This document shows positions 1 through 9,743 of a stretch of DNA of 64,000 bases, piece by piece; within the stretch, counting starts at the first letter, position 1; each line of letters begins with the position of its first letter. The notes beneath the pieces are model-generated. The model worked only from the letters and a program-made list of their open reading frames with translations. It did no database searches and had not been told where the DNA came from. Source of the stretch: Gordonia zhenghanii (GTDB taxonomy: Bacteria > Actinomycetota > Actinomycetes > Mycobacteriales > Mycobacteriaceae). The translations under genes were made by a program, and so were the position numbers. Location: positions 1 through 64,000 of the forward strand of contig NZ_JAKKOQ010000005.1 in NCBI RefSeq assembly GCF_021738965.1, in the 5' to 3' direction.

Positions 1-72
<72 letters not shown>

Positions 73-551
73 ACGACGTCAGTGGCCAGCACCGTCTCGC
101 CGTCGGCGGTCACCAACCGGTAACGGCCGGTCTCGTCGTCGCGGCCGTCGAACACGACATGGCTGGCGTAGACCGTCACGTTGTCGCAGCGTTCCACCCG
201 GTACTCGCGTCCACCCGCTTCGATCGGGTCGATGCGACCGAACACACGGGCGACGATCGCGGGCCAGTCGACGCCCTCGACCCGGGCGTCGACCCCGTAC
301 TTCGCGGACTCTCGTGCAGCGGCTGCGATGTCCGCCGCGTAGACGAACATCTTGGTCGGAATGCAGCCGACGTTCATGCACGTCCCGCCGAACAGTCCCT
401 CTTCGAAGATCGCGATGCTGGTCGCGTCGAAGCGCTCGTCGGGAATCGAGTTCCCGCTTCCGGCTCCGATGATCGCCAGGTCGACCGTCCGAGCGGCGTG
501 ATCTGCTCGAGCGGCCGGTGCGGCCGAGCCTGCCTGTTCCGGTGCTGTCAT
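73..551 (-). CDS. mtr: Mycothione reductase, N-terminal part (truncated)
   Basis: Flavoprotein disulfide reductase that uses NADPH to reduce mycothione to mycothiol, the main low-molecular-weight thiol of actinobacteria. From the ATG at 551 the frame reads an FAD-binding GAGSGN motif near residue 28 and the redox-active disulfide motif GTCMNVGCIPTK (Cys58 and Cys63), which is diagnostic for this family. About 159 residues are present; the family is roughly 460 residues long, so the remaining two thirds (NADPH-binding and interface domains) are lost at the poly-C run. The ATG overlaps the TGA of the upstream hydrolase gene (ATGA), so the two are translationally coupled in one operon. An mtr-plus-hydrolase pair next to mqo is also the M. 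tuberculosis arrangement. Confidence 0.9.
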
Positions 552-1546
552 CGTCCGAACTCGCTTTCCATCCAGGAGTCGACCTCCGCGTACGCGGTCT
601 TGCGTACGGGTTCGATCGACAGGAACACGTCGTGGCGGGCGTCGGGTACGGCGACCGCGAGGACACGCTGTCCGAGACAACCAGACCACTGGGCTATTTG
701 TTTCACGTCCAGCACGCAGTCCGCCGTGTCGACGGCCGCATCGTACTGCCCGCGGAAGGCTGACTTGTCCGATCGCAGGACGAGGGTCGGCACCCCGGAG
801 TCGATGCCCGCATGCACCGTCCGGTGACCTGCGCGGACCGCCGTCATCCAGCCGAACGTCGCGGGGAAACCGCCGAGCGGTTTGCGGACCAGGTCGTACG
901 TCCATTCGCCGTGGACGTCGGAGTGGAGACTGTCGCCGTACGCCGAGGAGAGGGGGCGAGGGATCGCCTGTCTGCCGCGGACCGAGCCGACCGCTGAGAT
1001 CAGCCTGCCCGCGGCCGACGTCCGTAGCAGCGGATCGCCCTGCAGGTCGAGCCAGGGGCTGTTCAACAAGAGGCCGATCACGTGGCCGTGGCGCTCGGGA
1101 TCGTCGGTACGCAGGCGATCGAGCCACAGCGGCGTGACGAGCCCGCCCGTCGAGTGCGCGGCGACGATCACGCGCGGCGATCCGCCCATGCCGCTGACCT
1201 CGTCGGTGACGATGTCGAGTGCGGCATTGAGCTCTTCGTCGTAGTGCGCGAGATCGGTCGTGTAGTGCGGTTGGTGGTGCGCCGACAGCGACCGGCCGCA
1301 TCTGCGCAGGTCCAACGCATAGAAGGCGTATCCGCGGTCGTGGAAGAAGTCGGCGAGCTCGGTCTGGAAGAAATAGTCGGTGAAGCCGTGCACGTACAGC
1401 ACTGCTCCGCGCGGCGCGTCGACCGCACCCGGCTTGCGGACCAGGTGCGCGTTGATCGGGTCTTCGCCGTCGGGATCGGGGGCAAGGGGGAGAGTGCGGA
1501 CCTCGTAGCCCGCAAGGAATTCGTCGGGTCGCCAGTCGGTGATCAC
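548..1546 (-). CDS. Alpha/beta hydrolase, monoacylglycerol-lipase-like (serine aminopeptidase S33 family)
   Basis: Predicted cytosolic serine hydrolase of 332 residues, probably acting on lysophospholipid or monoacylglycerol-type esters; the real substrate cannot be read from sequence. An oxyanion-hole HGF motif (YVHGFTDYF) lies near residue 51, and the nucleophile elbow AHSTGG near residue 130 replaces the more usual GHSMGG. The GTG start at 1546 is supported by a -10 hexamer TAGAGT six bases upstream (1558-1553), which suggests a leaderless transcript. It overlaps mtr by 4 nt and lies divergent to mqo. Its partner mtr suggests a housekeeping redox or lipid role, but this is only context. 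Confidence 0.85.
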   Translation of the reverse strand: MITDWRPDEFLAGYEVRTLPLAPDPDGEDPINAHLVRKPGAVDAPRGAVLYVHGFTDYFFQTELADFFHDRGYAFYALDLRRCGRSLSAHHQPHYTTDLAHYDEELNAALDIVTDEVSGMGGSPRVIVAAHSTGGLVTPLWLDRLRTDDPERHGHVIGLLLNSPWLDLQGDPLLRTSAAGRLISAVGSVRGRQAIPRPLSSAYGDSLHSDVHGEWTYDLVRKPLGGFPATFGWMTAVRAGHRTVHAGIDSGVPTLVLRSDKSAFRGQYDAAVDTADCVLDVKQIAQWSGCLGQRVLAVAVPDARHDVFLSIEPVRKTAYAEVDSWMESEFGR

Positions 1547-1697
1547 ACCCCAACTCTAAGGCTTGTCGCTCACGACACATTTGCGCGCACCGATGCCACG
1601 TGTCAACGGCCGATGGTGAACAATGGCCTCCGTGAGTGTCTCCACGTCGGTACGTGGAGACGACCAGAGCACCCCGAGGGCGGAAGAGAGCAGCAGC

Positions 1698-3182
1698 GTG
1701 TCGCAGAAGGTCATCAAGACGGACGTGGCGTTGATCGGCGCCGGAATCATGAGCGCCACCCTGGGCGCGCTCATCCGGCAGTTGGAGCCGAGCTGGTCCA
1801 TCAGTCTGTTCGAGCGCCTCGATGCGGCAGCCGCCGAGAGCAGCGACCCGTGGAACAACGCGGGAACCGGCCACTCGGCGCTGTGCGAGCTCAACTACAC
1901 CCCCGCTGACGCCAACGGCGACATCGACATCACCAAGGCGCTCAACATCAACGAGCAGTTCCAGATGTCCCGCCAGTTCTGGGCGCACGGTGTCGACAAC
2001 GGTCTGCTCGGCGCCCCGAACGAGTTCATCAACCCGATCCCGCACGTGAGCTTCTGCCACGGTGCGTCGGGCGTGGACTACCTGCGCAAGCGGCACGCCG
2101 CGTTGTCGAGCCAGACGCTGTTCGAAGGCATGGAGTTCATCGACGACGACGCCGTCTTCGCCGACCGCCTCCCGTTGATGGGCCAAGGCCGCGACTACTC
2201 GGATCCGGTGGCGCTCAACTGGTTCACGCAGGGCACCGACGTCGACTTCGGTGCGCTGAGTCAGCAACTCCTCAACTACGTCGGCCGCGACGCCGACCTG
2301 TACTACGGGCACGAGGTCCGCAACCTGACCAAGCAGTCCGACGGCAGCTGGGTCGCCAAGATCCGCAACACCCGGACCGGCGAGAAGCTTCGCGTCGAGG
2401 CGCGCTTCGTGTTCGTCGGCGCAGGCGGCGGAGCCCTGCACCTGCTGCAGCGCTCGGGCATCAAGGAAGCCAAGGGATTCGGCGGATTCCCGGTGAGCGG
2501 TGAGTTCTTCCGCTGCACCAACGAAGACGTCATCGCAGAGCACTCGGCGAAGGTGTACGGCCAGGCCGCGGTCGGCGCCCCGCCGATGTCGGTGCCGCAC
2601 TTGGACACCCGCGTCATCAACGGAGACAAGGGCCTGCTGTTCGGACCGTACGCGGGCTGGTCGCCTAAGTTCCTGAAGACGGGCAGCGTCATGGACCTGC
2701 CGAAGTCGGTGAAGCCGAGCAACCTGCTGCCGATGATGTCGATCGCGCCCAAGGAGTTCGGACTCCTCAAGTACTTGATCTCGGAGTTGGCTGCGAACCT
2801 CAACGACCGCGTCACCAACCTGCAGGAGTTCGCGCCCAAGGCGGTCGGCGACGACTGGGAGTTGATCACCGCGGGCCAGCGCGTTCAGGTGATCCGCAAG
2901 AACGGCATGGGCGGAAGCCTCGAGTTCGGCACCGCCGTCGTCACGTCCGAGGACGGGTCGATGGCCGGACTGCTCGGCGCCTCGCCGGGTGCGTCCACCG
3001 CGGTGCCCGCGATGATCTCGATCCTCGAGAAGTGCTTCACCGCGCACTTCGACGGCTGGAAGCCGAAGCTGACCGAGATGATCCCGTCGTTCGGACAGAA
3101 GCTCAACGACAATCCTGCGCTCTACCGCGAACTGTGGGACTGGACCGGCAAGAGCCTGCAGCTGACCGCCGACGACGCCTGA
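1698..3182 (+). CDS. mqo: Malate:quinone oxidoreductase
   Basis: Membrane-associated FAD enzyme that oxidises malate to oxaloacetate and passes electrons to the quinone pool, a non-NAD route through the TCA cycle. The N-terminal dinucleotide-binding motif is [52 protein letters not shown] and [10 protein letters not shown] are typical Mqo blocks. With the GTG at 1698, preceded by a GGAAGAGAG purine stretch, the protein has 494 residues, matching the ~493 of the M. tuberculosis enzyme. An in-frame ATG at 1623 would add 25 residues with no family resemblance, so I prefer 1698. It ends 4 nt before the chelatase-like gene. Confidence 0.95.
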   Translation: MSQKVIKTDVALIGAGIMSATLGALIRQLEPSWSISLFERLDAAAAESSDPWNNAGTGHSALCELNYTPADANGDIDITKALNINEQFQMSRQFWAHGVDNGLLGAPNEFINPIPHVSFCHGASGVDYLRKRHAALSSQTLFEGMEFIDDDAVFADRLPLMGQGRDYSDPVALNWFTQGTDVDFGALSQQLLNYVGRDADLYYGHEVRNLTKQSDGSWVAKIRNTRTGEKLRVEARFVFVGAGGGALHLLQRSGIKEAKGFGGFPVSGEFFRCTNEDVIAEHSAKVYGQAAVGAPPMSVPHLDTRVINGDKGLLFGPYAGWSPKFLKTGSVMDLPKSVKPSNLLPMMSIAPKEFGLLKYLISELAANLNDRVTNLQEFAPKAVGDDWELITAGQRVQVIRKNGMGGSLEFGTAVVTSEDGSMAGLLGASPGASTAVPAMISILEKCFTAHFDGWKPKLTEMIPSFGQKLNDNPALYRELWDWTGKSLQLTADDA

Positions 3183-3186
3183 CACG

Positions 3187-5151
3187 ATGACGGCTGCGGG
3201 CGCGCACTTTCCGTTCAGCGCAGTGGTCGGGCAAGACCGACTGAAGCTCGCGCTGATCTTGTCGGCGGTGTCCCCAGGGATCGGCGGGGTGCTGATTCGC
3301 GGCGAGAAGGGCACCGCCAAGTCGACCATCGTGCGCGGGCTGGCTCCGTTGCTCGGTGAGGCGTCCCGCGTGGTCGAGTTGCCGATCGGAGCCACCGAGG
3401 ACCGGGTGGTCGGGTCCCTCGATCTGACGCGTGTCCTCCGCGACGGTCAAGCCCACTTCACGCCCGGTCTGCTCGCGCAGGCCGACGGCGGAGTCCTCTA
3501 CATCGACGAGGTCAACCTGCTCTCGGACCACCTCGTCGACGTCCTCCTCGACGCTGCGGCGAGTGGGCGGGTCACCGTCGAACGCGACGGCGTCTCGCAT
3601 ACGCAGGCCGCGAAGTTCGTGCTGGTCGGCACCATGAACCCGGAGGAAGGCGAGTTGCGTCCGCAGCTCCTCGACCGCTTCGGGCTGGTCGTCGACGTCG
3701 CAGGTCCGCGCGATGTGGACGAACGCGTCGACATCGTGACCTCGCGCATGGCGTACGACGCCGACCCCGACGGATTTGCCGCCGAGCACTCCGACGTCGA
3801 GGTCGAACTGTCGGACCGTATCGCCGACGCCCGCAGGCTGCTGCCCTCGGTCGGGCTGCCCGTCGCCGAACTGCGCCGAATCGCAGGCATCTGCTCGCAC
3901 CTGGACGTCGACGGTCTCCGCGGCGACATCGTCATGGCCCGTACCGCGTCGGCGCACGCGGCGTGGCGCGGAGCGGAGCAGGTGACCGAAGACGACGTCC
4001 GCGTCGCCGCGGAACTCGCTCTGCCGCACCGACGTCGCCGGAATCCGTTCGACGACTCGTCGATGTCGGAGGAGCAACTCGACGAAGCACTCGGCGCAGG
4101 TGATGAGGCCGCGGACGACGCTACGTCAAGCGACGACACTTCCGGAGACGGAGACGGAGACAGGGACGGAGACGGAGACAAGGACGGAGATCAGTCCGGC
4201 CGGCCGGACTCGGGACCTGACGACAGCCCAGATCCCGGCGGCACAGATCCCGGCGGCACAGATCCCGGCGGCCCAGATCCCGATGGTCCGGACGACGACG
4301 GGCCCGACACCGACCCGCCGGGCGGCGGCGGAGGAGCGACGGGACCGCAGTTCGGGTCGCGGCCTGCCTCGGGCTCGTCCCGGGTCCGGACGTTCCGGGC
4401 CGACGGCGTCGGCGACGGTGATCCCGGCCGTCGGTCACGGGCGCGCAGCACGCGCGGCGCGACCGTCCGAGACGTCGACTTCACAGCCAGCACACCCGTC
4501 CACCTGTTCGGCACCGTCCTCGCTGCCGCTCGTCGCAGTTCGGGCGCCGGCATGCCCGCGCTGGAGCCCGGTGACCTCCGCGGCGCCGAACGGATCGGCA
4601 CCGAGTCGAATCTCGTCGTGTTCCTCGTGGACCTGTCCGGATCGATGACCGCGCGTTCTCGGCTCGCCGCCGTACGAGAAGCGTGCGTGGAACTGCTACG
4701 CGACTCGTACACCCGACGGGACCGGGTGGCCGTCGTCGTCGCATGCGGAAAGGACGCGTACGTCGCGGTGCCCCCCACCAGGTCGGTCGACATCGCAGTG
4801 TCCCGCCTCGCTCAGGTCCGCACCGGCGGCCGAACGCCGCTCGGTGAAGGCCTCCTCCGCAGCGTCGAGGTCATCGACCGCGCGGCCCGCACCGATCCGA
4901 ACCGTCGACCGCTGCTCGTCGTGGTCTCCGACGGTCGAGCCACCGGGGGCAAGGACGCCGCACATCGTGCCGATGCCGCCGCCGACGAGGTGGTCCGCCG
5001 CGGCGTGGCGAGCGTCGTCGTCGACTGCGAGCAGGGGTTCGTGAAGCTCGGGACGGCCGTGACCCTCGCCCGCCGTCTCGGCGCTGAATACGTGCCGTTG
5101 GCAGATCTCGCCGAGACCGGGCTCGCTGCAGGCGTGCGCGGCGTGGCGTGA
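3187..5151 (+). CDS. Magnesium/cobalt-chelatase-like protein, fused AAA+ (ChlI) and VWA (ChlD) domains
   Basis: A 654-residue ATPase of the BchI/BchD type. Residues ~1-330 form the AAA+ module with Walker [10 protein letters not shown] (39-47) and Walker [10 protein letters not shown] (from ~104). Residues ~300-420 are a Gly/Asp/Pro-rich linker containing a short tandem repeat (DPGGT units, 4226-4288). The C-terminal part is a von Willebrand A domain with the MIDAS motif DLSGS near residue 482. In chlorophyll or cobalamin synthesis such I/D subunits drive metal insertion by a large H/CobN subunit, which is not seen here. Its position directly before cobO and cobB matches M. tuberculosis Rv2850c and suggests cobaltochelatase activation, but its partner is unproven. 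Confidence 0.88.
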   Translation: MTAAGAHFPFSAVVGQDRLKLALILSAVSPGIGGVLIRGEKGTAKSTIVRGLAPLLGEASRVVELPIGATEDRVVGSLDLTRVLRDGQAHFTPGLLAQADGGVLYIDEVNLLSDHLVDVLLDAAASGRVTVERDGVSHTQAAKFVLVGTMNPEEGELRPQLLDRFGLVVDVAGPRDVDERVDIVTSRMAYDADPDGFAAEHSDVEVELSDRIADARRLLPSVGLPVAELRRIAGICSHLDVDGLRGDIVMARTASAHAAWRGAEQVTEDDVRVAAELALPHRRRRNPFDDSSMSEEQLDEALGAGDEAADDATSSDDTSGDGDGDRDGDGDKDGDQSGRPDSGPDDSPDPGGTDPGGTDPGGPDPDGPDDDGPDTDPPGGGGGATGPQFGSRPASGSSRVRTFRADGVGDGDPGRRSRARSTRGATVRDVDFTASTPVHLFGTVLAAARRSSGAGMPALEPGDLRGAERIGTESNLVVFLVDLSGSMTARSRLAAVREACVELLRDSYTRRDRVAVVVACGKDAYVAVPPTRSVDIAVSRLAQVRTGGRTPLGEGLLRSVEVIDRAARTDPNRRPLLVVVSDGRATGGKDAAHRADAAADEVVRRGVASVVVDCEQGFVKLGTAVTLARRLGAEYVPLADLAETGLAAGVRGVA

Positions 5152-5175
5152 TCGTGCTGCCCTAGGCTGAGCACC

Positions 5176-5793
5176 ATGCCTAAAGGAGTTCCCGAGACCA
5201 TCCCGAACGACGGACTGACGACTCGTCAGCGTCGTAACCAGCCCGTCCTCGGCGTCCACACCGGCGCCGGGAAGGGGAAGTCGACCGCGGCCTTCGGAAT
5301 GGCGATGCGAGCGTGGAACGCGGGGATGGACGTCGCCGTGTTCCAGTTCGTCAAGAGCGCCAAGTGGAAGGTCGGCGAGGAGTCGACGATGCTCGCCCTC
5401 GGACGTCTGCACGAGCAGACCGGCGAGGGCGGCCCCGTGCAGTGGCACAAGATGGGCCAGGGGTGGTCGTGGATCCGCAAGAATGACGACGCAGAGCAAG
5501 ACCACGCCGAAGCGGCACGCGCCGGGTGGTCCGAGATCGCCCGACGGATCGCCGCACAGGAGCACGACTTCTACGTTCTCGACGAGTTCACCTACCCCCT
5601 GCACTGGGGCTGGATCGACGTCGACGAGGTCGTGCAGGCGCTCGCCGACCGTCCCGGACGACAGCACGTGATCATCACCGGTCGATACGCGCCCGACGCG
5701 CTGATCGAGGCCGCCGACCTGGTGACCGAGATGACGAAGATCAAGCACCCGATGGACGCCGGACGAAAAGGCCAGAAGGGCATCGAGTGGTGA
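5176..5793 (+). CDS. cobO: Cob(I)yrinic acid a,c-diamide adenosyltransferase
   Basis: Transfers the 5'-deoxyadenosyl group of ATP to the cobalt of corrinoids, a late step of cobalamin synthesis or salvage. The 205-residue protein has the family P-loop GVHTGAGKGKST near residues 27-38, the LDEFTYPLHWGW block, and ends with the characteristic MTKIKHPMDAGRKGQKGIEW. A -10 hexamer TAGGCT (5163-5168) lies seven bases before the ATG, so the gene probably has its own leaderless transcript although it is only 24 nt after the chelatase gene. The last codon and stop overlap the GTG of cobB. Confidence 0.95.
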   Translation: MPKGVPETIPNDGLTTRQRRNQPVLGVHTGAGKGKSTAAFGMAMRAWNAGMDVAVFQFVKSAKWKVGEESTMLALGRLHEQTGEGGPVQWHKMGQGWSWIRKNDDAEQDHAEAARAGWSEIARRIAAQEHDFYVLDEFTYPLHWGWIDVDEVVQALADRPGRQHVIITGRYAPDALIEAADLVTEMTKIKHPMDAGRKGQKGIEW

Positions 5794-7166
5794 CACGTGC
5801 GACGCCTGCCGTCGTCATCGCGGCCCCTGCTTCGGGGAGCGGCAAGACGACGGTGACCACGGGTCTCGTCGGAGCTCTCACCGCGGCGGGCCACACCGTC
5901 GCACCGTTCAAGGTCGGCCCCGACTACATCGACCCCGGCTACCACGCGGTGGCTGCGGGCAGGCCGGGTCGCAACCTCGACCCGAACCTGGTGGGCGAGA
6001 GCCGGATCGGCCCGCTTTTCGCGTCGGGCTGCACCGGAGCCGACATCGCCGTCGTCGAAGGTGTCATGGGGCTGTTCGACGGTCGGATCACCGACGACCC
6101 CGGAACTCTCGGCGTCGGTTCCACCGCTCACGTGGCGGCGCTGATCGGGGCGCCCGTGATCCTCGTCGTGGACGCGGGCGGCCACAGCCAGTCCCTGGCC
6201 GCGCTGCTGCACGGCTTCGTCTCGTACGACCCGGCGGTCCGGGTGTCCGGGGTGGTCCTCAACAGGGTCGGCTCGGACCGGCACGAACTGGTGCTCCGCC
6301 AGGCCTGCGACCGAGTGGGGTTGCCGGTGTTCGGCGTCGTGCGGCGCGACACCGCGTTGAGCGTCCCGTCCCGACACCTCGGCCTGGTGCCAGCCGCCGA
6401 ACGCAGCGCCGACGCGGTCGCGGCCGTCGCAGCCATCACGGAGCGAGTCCGGGCCGGACTGGACGTCGACGCCGTCGTGCGTCTCGCGCGGTCGGCGGCG
6501 CCGGCCGCCGCAGCCCCGTGGTCGGCCGCCGACGAGACCGCCGACTACCGCGTCGACGGTCGCCCAGTGGTCGCCGTCGCTCAGGGGTCGGCGTTCACGT
6601 TCGGCTACGCCGAGCACCCCGAACTCCTGACTGCGGCGGGAGCCGAGGTCGTGGCGTTCGATCCGCTCCACGACCGGCTGCCCGCCGAGACGGCGGGCGT
6701 CGTCATCGGCGGTGGCTTTCCCGAAGAGCACGCAGCCGACCTGGCCGCCAACGACGGGCTGCGACGTGACCTGGCCGAGCACGTCGCGTCGGGTCGGCCC
6801 GTGCATGCCGAATGTGCAGGCCTGCTGTACTTGACGTCGGCGCTCGACGGCCATCCGATGGTCGACGCCGTCGATGCGCACGGAGCATTCGGGCCTCGCC
6901 TCACGCTCGGCTATCGAGACGCCGTAGCCGTCGCCGACTCCGTCCTCTATCGGACGGGAGAGCGGGTCACCGGTCACGAGTTCCACCGCAGCACAGTCGA
7001 GTTCGGGAAGGATCGGGTGGCTGCGTGGGCGTGGAGCGGGGCGGAGGGCAATGCCGTGGACGGTGTCGTCACGCGCGGTGTCCACGCGAGCTATCTCCAC
7101 GTACATCCGGCGGGCACGCCACACGCCGTGGGACGATTCGTGAAGGCGGCACAGGAGGCTCGATGA
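5790..7166 (+). CDS. cobB: Cobyrinate a,c-diamide synthase
   Basis: ATP- and glutamine-dependent amidation of the a and c carboxylates of (hydrogeno)cobyrinate. The protein of 458 residues starts with a dethiobiotin-synthetase-like P-loop domain (APASGSGKTTV, residues ~10-20; FKVGPDYIDPGYH) and ends with a class I glutamine amidotransferase domain whose nucleophile is Cys342 in HAECAGLLYL. The GTG at 5790 overlaps the cobO stop (GTGA); the open frame runs much further upstream but only over cobO. Its own stop overlaps the next ATG, so the sensor kinase gene is coupled to it. Confidence 0.94.
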   Translation: MTRATPAVVIAAPASGSGKTTVTTGLVGALTAAGHTVAPFKVGPDYIDPGYHAVAAGRPGRNLDPNLVGESRIGPLFASGCTGADIAVVEGVMGLFDGRITDDPGTLGVGSTAHVAALIGAPVILVVDAGGHSQSLAALLHGFVSYDPAVRVSGVVLNRVGSDRHELVLRQACDRVGLPVFGVVRRDTALSVPSRHLGLVPAAERSADAVAAVAAITERVRAGLDVDAVVRLARSAAPAAAAPWSAADETADYRVDGRPVVAVAQGSAFTFGYAEHPELLTAAGAEVVAFDPLHDRLPAETAGVVIGGGFPEEHAADLAANDGLRRDLAEHVASGRPVHAECAGLLYLTSALDGHPMVDAVDAHGAFGPRLTLGYRDAVAVADSVLYRTGERVTGHEFHRSTVEFGKDRVAAWAWSGAEGNAVDGVVTRGVHASYLHVHPAGTPHAVGRFVKAAQEAR

Positions 7167-8830
7167 CCGATCGGGGACCCTTCGAGAGCAAGGCCGTCAT
7201 CGAGGTGCGGGCGGCGGTCGACGCGTTGGCGGCCGAGGACGGCAAGGATCCCACCGCCCTGCGTGACGTTCTGGAAGCTGTTCTCCTCGTCGGTCAGGGA
7301 CTCGAACTCGACGCCGCACTGCAACGGATCGTCGAGGTGGCTGCCGCCGTCTTGGACGCGCAGTACTGCGCGCTGGGCGTTCGCGGCCCCGAACTGAGTC
7401 TGCAGGCGTTCGTGTACACCGGGATCGCATCCGATAAACGCGCCGAGATGGGGCCGCTGCCCGTCGGGCGCGGCGTTCTCGGGGAGCTGCTGCACCACCC
7501 GGAAGTGCTTCGCATCCCGCGGTTGTCCGATCACCCGTCCTCCGTGGGCTTTCCGCCGAACCATCCGCCGATGGACACGTTCCTCGGAGCCCCGATCATC
7601 GTCCGCGGCGAACTGTTCGGAAGCATCTACCTGACCGAGAAGCAGGACGCGGCCGAGTTCACCGAACTCGACGAGACGATCGTCGGCGTGCTCGCCGTCG
7701 CGGCGGGGATCGCCGTCGACAACGCACGATCGTACGAGGGCGCGCAGACGCGCATGCGGTGGATGAAGCTTCTCGCCGACCGAGGCAGTGAGCCTCTGCG
7801 CGGGGTCTCCGTCGACGAGACCCTCGACGGCATGTGCAGCGACGTCGCTGCGTTGACCGACGCCGTCGACGTCTACATCGTGACGGGGACACGGTTGGAC
7901 GCACACACCGGCGACGACGTCGACATCACCGATCTCGCGACCGTCGTCGAGACCGCGGGCGGTGTCGTGTCGGTCCGCAGCTTCGATCACGAACGGAGTT
8001 GGTTGCGGGGCGGTGCGCGGTGGGCGACCGTGCAACCGGTGCAGAGCGAGCCCGAAGAGTTCCGTGCACTGGTCCTCACTCACCCTGAACGCCGATTCTG
8101 GACGGCCGAGGAGCGGGCCGGGATGGCGGGCGTCGCGCGAGTCGCGTCGCTGTCGATCGCCTACTCCGAGCAGCAGGAACTCGCCGGCGAACTGGCCCTT
8201 CTGGAGGAACGTCATCGCATCGCCCGTGATCTGCACGATCTGGTGATCCAGCGGCTGTTCGCCATCGGCATGTCGATGCAGGCCATGCGGTCCGGGGGCG
8301 GCGACGTCGACCTCGACGCCCGGATGGAACAGGTCGTGACCGATCTCGACGCGACGATCGCACAGATCCGCACATCGATTTTCGACCTGCAGAGCCTGCA
8401 CGGCGGGAAGGACATGCGGACGCTGCGTCGTCGAGCGCTCGACATCGTGTCCGAAATCGCCGCGTACACGGCGATCACGCCCGGCGTCACGTTCGTCGGC
8501 CCGGTCGACACCATGGTGCCGGACACGCTGTGGCCGCATATCGAAGCGGTCCTGCGAGAAGGCCTGTCCAACGCCCTACGGCATTCGGGCGCCGACCGGA
8601 TCAGTGTTCGGATCGTCGCAGCCGAGGAAGTGACCGTCGAGGTCATCGACAACGGTGTGGGAGTTCCCGCAGAGGTGACTCGATCCGGTCTGCTGAACTT
8701 GACGCGGCGCGCCGACGACTGCGGCGGTGCCTTCGTCGTGTCGTCGGGCGGTGGCCGTGGTGGAGGTGGCGGTGTTGGTGGAGCTGGCGGGGGCGGGACG
8801 AGGATCAGTTGGACGGCGCCGTTGCGGTGA
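7163..8830 (+). CDS. devS: DevS/DosS-like GAF sensor histidine kinase
   Basis: A 555-residue soluble histidine kinase. The first GAF domain (~45-195) keeps the block SVGFPPNHPPMDTFLGAPI; its His134 aligns with His149, the heme ligand of M. tuberculosis DosS, so a gas/redox-sensing heme is likely. A second GAF region (~205-345) is short and poorly conserved. Dimerisation/phosphoacceptor helix: RHRIARDLHDLVIQRLF with His358. The HATPase domain has EGLSNALRHSGA and DNGVGVPAE. The C-terminus carries an unusual glycine-rich insertion (8741-8810) just before the final RISWTAPL strand. It overlaps cobB by 4 nt (ATGA) and converges on the devR-like regulator gene, its probable partner. No membrane segments are seen. 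Confidence 0.88.
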   Translation: MTDRGPFESKAVIEVRAAVDALAAEDGKDPTALRDVLEAVLLVGQGLELDAALQRIVEVAAAVLDAQYCALGVRGPELSLQAFVYTGIASDKRAEMGPLPVGRGVLGELLHHPEVLRIPRLSDHPSSVGFPPNHPPMDTFLGAPIIVRGELFGSIYLTEKQDAAEFTELDETIVGVLAVAAGIAVDNARSYEGAQTRMRWMKLLADRGSEPLRGVSVDETLDGMCSDVAALTDAVDVYIVTGTRLDAHTGDDVDITDLATVVETAGGVVSVRSFDHERSWLRGGARWATVQPVQSEPEEFRALVLTHPERRFWTAEERAGMAGVARVASLSIAYSEQQELAGELALLEERHRIARDLHDLVIQRLFAIGMSMQAMRSGGGDVDLDARMEQVVTDLDATIAQIRTSIFDLQSLHGGKDMRTLRRRALDIVSEIAAYTAITPGVTFVGPVDTMVPDTLWPHIEAVLREGLSNALRHSGADRISVRIVAAEEVTVEVIDNGVGVPAEVTRSGLLNLTRRADDCGGAFVVSSGGGRGGGGGVGGAGGGGTRISWTAPLR

Positions 8831-8849
8831 CGCCGGCGTGCAGTCGTAT

Positions 8850-9518
8850 TCAGCGCTCGCGGCCGCGGAGTTCGGTCGCGAGGACCGCGACCTGAGTGCG
8901 GCGTTGCATGTCGAGTTTCGCGAGGATCCGGGACACGTAGTTCTTGATGGTCTTCTCGGCGAGGAACATCCGATCGGCGATCTGGCGGTTGGTGAGACCT
9001 TCGCCGATGAGTTGGAACACCTCACGTTCCTGCGCGGTCAACTGCGCGATCGGGTCCGCGGGCTCACCCTGGCGGAGCTTCGCGAGAAGCGCCGACGTGC
9101 TCTTCGCGTCGAGCAGCGAGCCACCCTGGCCGACGGTGCGCACCGCGTCGACGAGGTTGTGGCCGAGGATCTGTTTGAGGACGAATCCCGAAGCGCCCGC
9201 GAGCACGGCGGCGAGCAGGGCGTCGTCGTCGGCATAGCTGGTCAGCATGAGGCAGTGAATCAGCGGGTTCTCGGCCCGGACGTCGCGACACAGTTCCACC
9301 CCGTTCCCGTCGGGAAGTCGGACGTCCAGGACGGCGACGTCCGGAGCGGTCGCCGCGATCTGTACCCGAGCCTCGTTGACAGTCGCGGCCTCGCCGACCA
9401 CGTCGAGGTCGGGGGCCGTGGACAGCAGGTCACGCAGCCCGCGTCGGACGAGTTCGTGATCGTCGACGAGGAACACCCGGACCGGACGACTCGGAGACTG
9501 CGATTGCGCTGTGCTCAT
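8850..9518 (-). CDS. devR: DevR/DosR-like NarL-family response regulator
   Basis: Receiver plus LuxR-type HTH protein of 222 residues (225 if the GTG at 9527 is used; no clear Shine-Dalgarno sequence decides this). The receiver has the acidic pair in [12 protein letters not shown] and the phosphoacceptor in [12 protein letters not shown], Asp65 counted from 9518. The HTH region ([37 protein letters not shown]) is nearly the same as that of M. tuberculosis DevR, including the residues used for DNA contact. It faces the DevS-like kinase gene tail to tail, 19 nt apart, instead of being cotranscribed as in mycobacteria. A DevR box lies directly upstream, so autoregulation is likely. Confidence 0.9.
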   Translation of the reverse strand: MSTAQSQSPSRPVRVFLVDDHELVRRGLRDLLSTAPDLDVVGEAATVNEARVQIAATAPDVAVLDVRLPDGNGVELCRDVRAENPLIHCLMLTSYADDDALLAAVLAGASGFVLKQILGHNLVDAVRTVGQGGSLLDAKSTSALLAKLRQGEPADPIAQLTAQEREVFQLIGEGLTNRQIADRMFLAEKTIKNYVSRILAKLDMQRRTQVAVLATELRGRER

Positions 9519-9545
9519 GGCGGTCACATTACCGCAGGTGAGGGC

Positions 9546-9559
9546 GGGACTTTGGTCCC
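9546..9559 (-). promoter_or_regulatory. Probable DevR (DosR) binding box
   Basis: GGGACTTTGGTCCC is palindromic and differs from the core of the mycobacterial DosR consensus (GGGACT-WW-AGTCCC) at one position. It lies 28-41 nt upstream of the devR-like ATG, between that gene and the 33-nt tandem repeats. The site is seen directly; its use by this regulator is inferred from the near-identical HTH. Confidence 0.75.
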
Positions 9560-9584
9560 TGCCAGCCGCTTGTCGAGAGGCGAC

Positions 9585-9716
9585 GAGACAGCTTCTGCTG
9601 GTCGAGCGGAGTCTGTTGAGACAGCTTCTGCTGGTCGAGCGGAGTCTGTTGAGACAGCTTCTGCTGGTCGAGCGGAGTCTGTTGAGACAGCTTCTGCTGG
9701 TCGAGCGGAGTCGAGA
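9585..9716. repeat. Four tandem 33-nt repeats between devR and cysG
   Basis: Three essentially identical 33-nt units (starting 9585, 9618, 9651) and a fourth (9684-9716) that diverges at its end into the dispersed core GGTCGAGCGGAGTCGAGACC (9699-9718). 33 is a multiple of three, so all frames stay open and long spurious ORFs arise on both strands. There are no unique spacers, so it is not a CRISPR array. Related cores occur at 38969 and 40419. Confidence 0.9.
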
Positions 9717-9743
9717 CCCGGGCCCCGACTAAACTCGACCACC

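Noticed and set aside
9585..9716. CRISPR array
   Set aside because: The units are contiguous with no unique spacers, and no cas genes are present.
8727..9743. Long open frame in phase with cysG running over devR and the repeats
   Set aside because: The upstream part is antisense to devR and then reads the 33-nt repeats; a leaderless promoter and family length place the cysG start at 9744.
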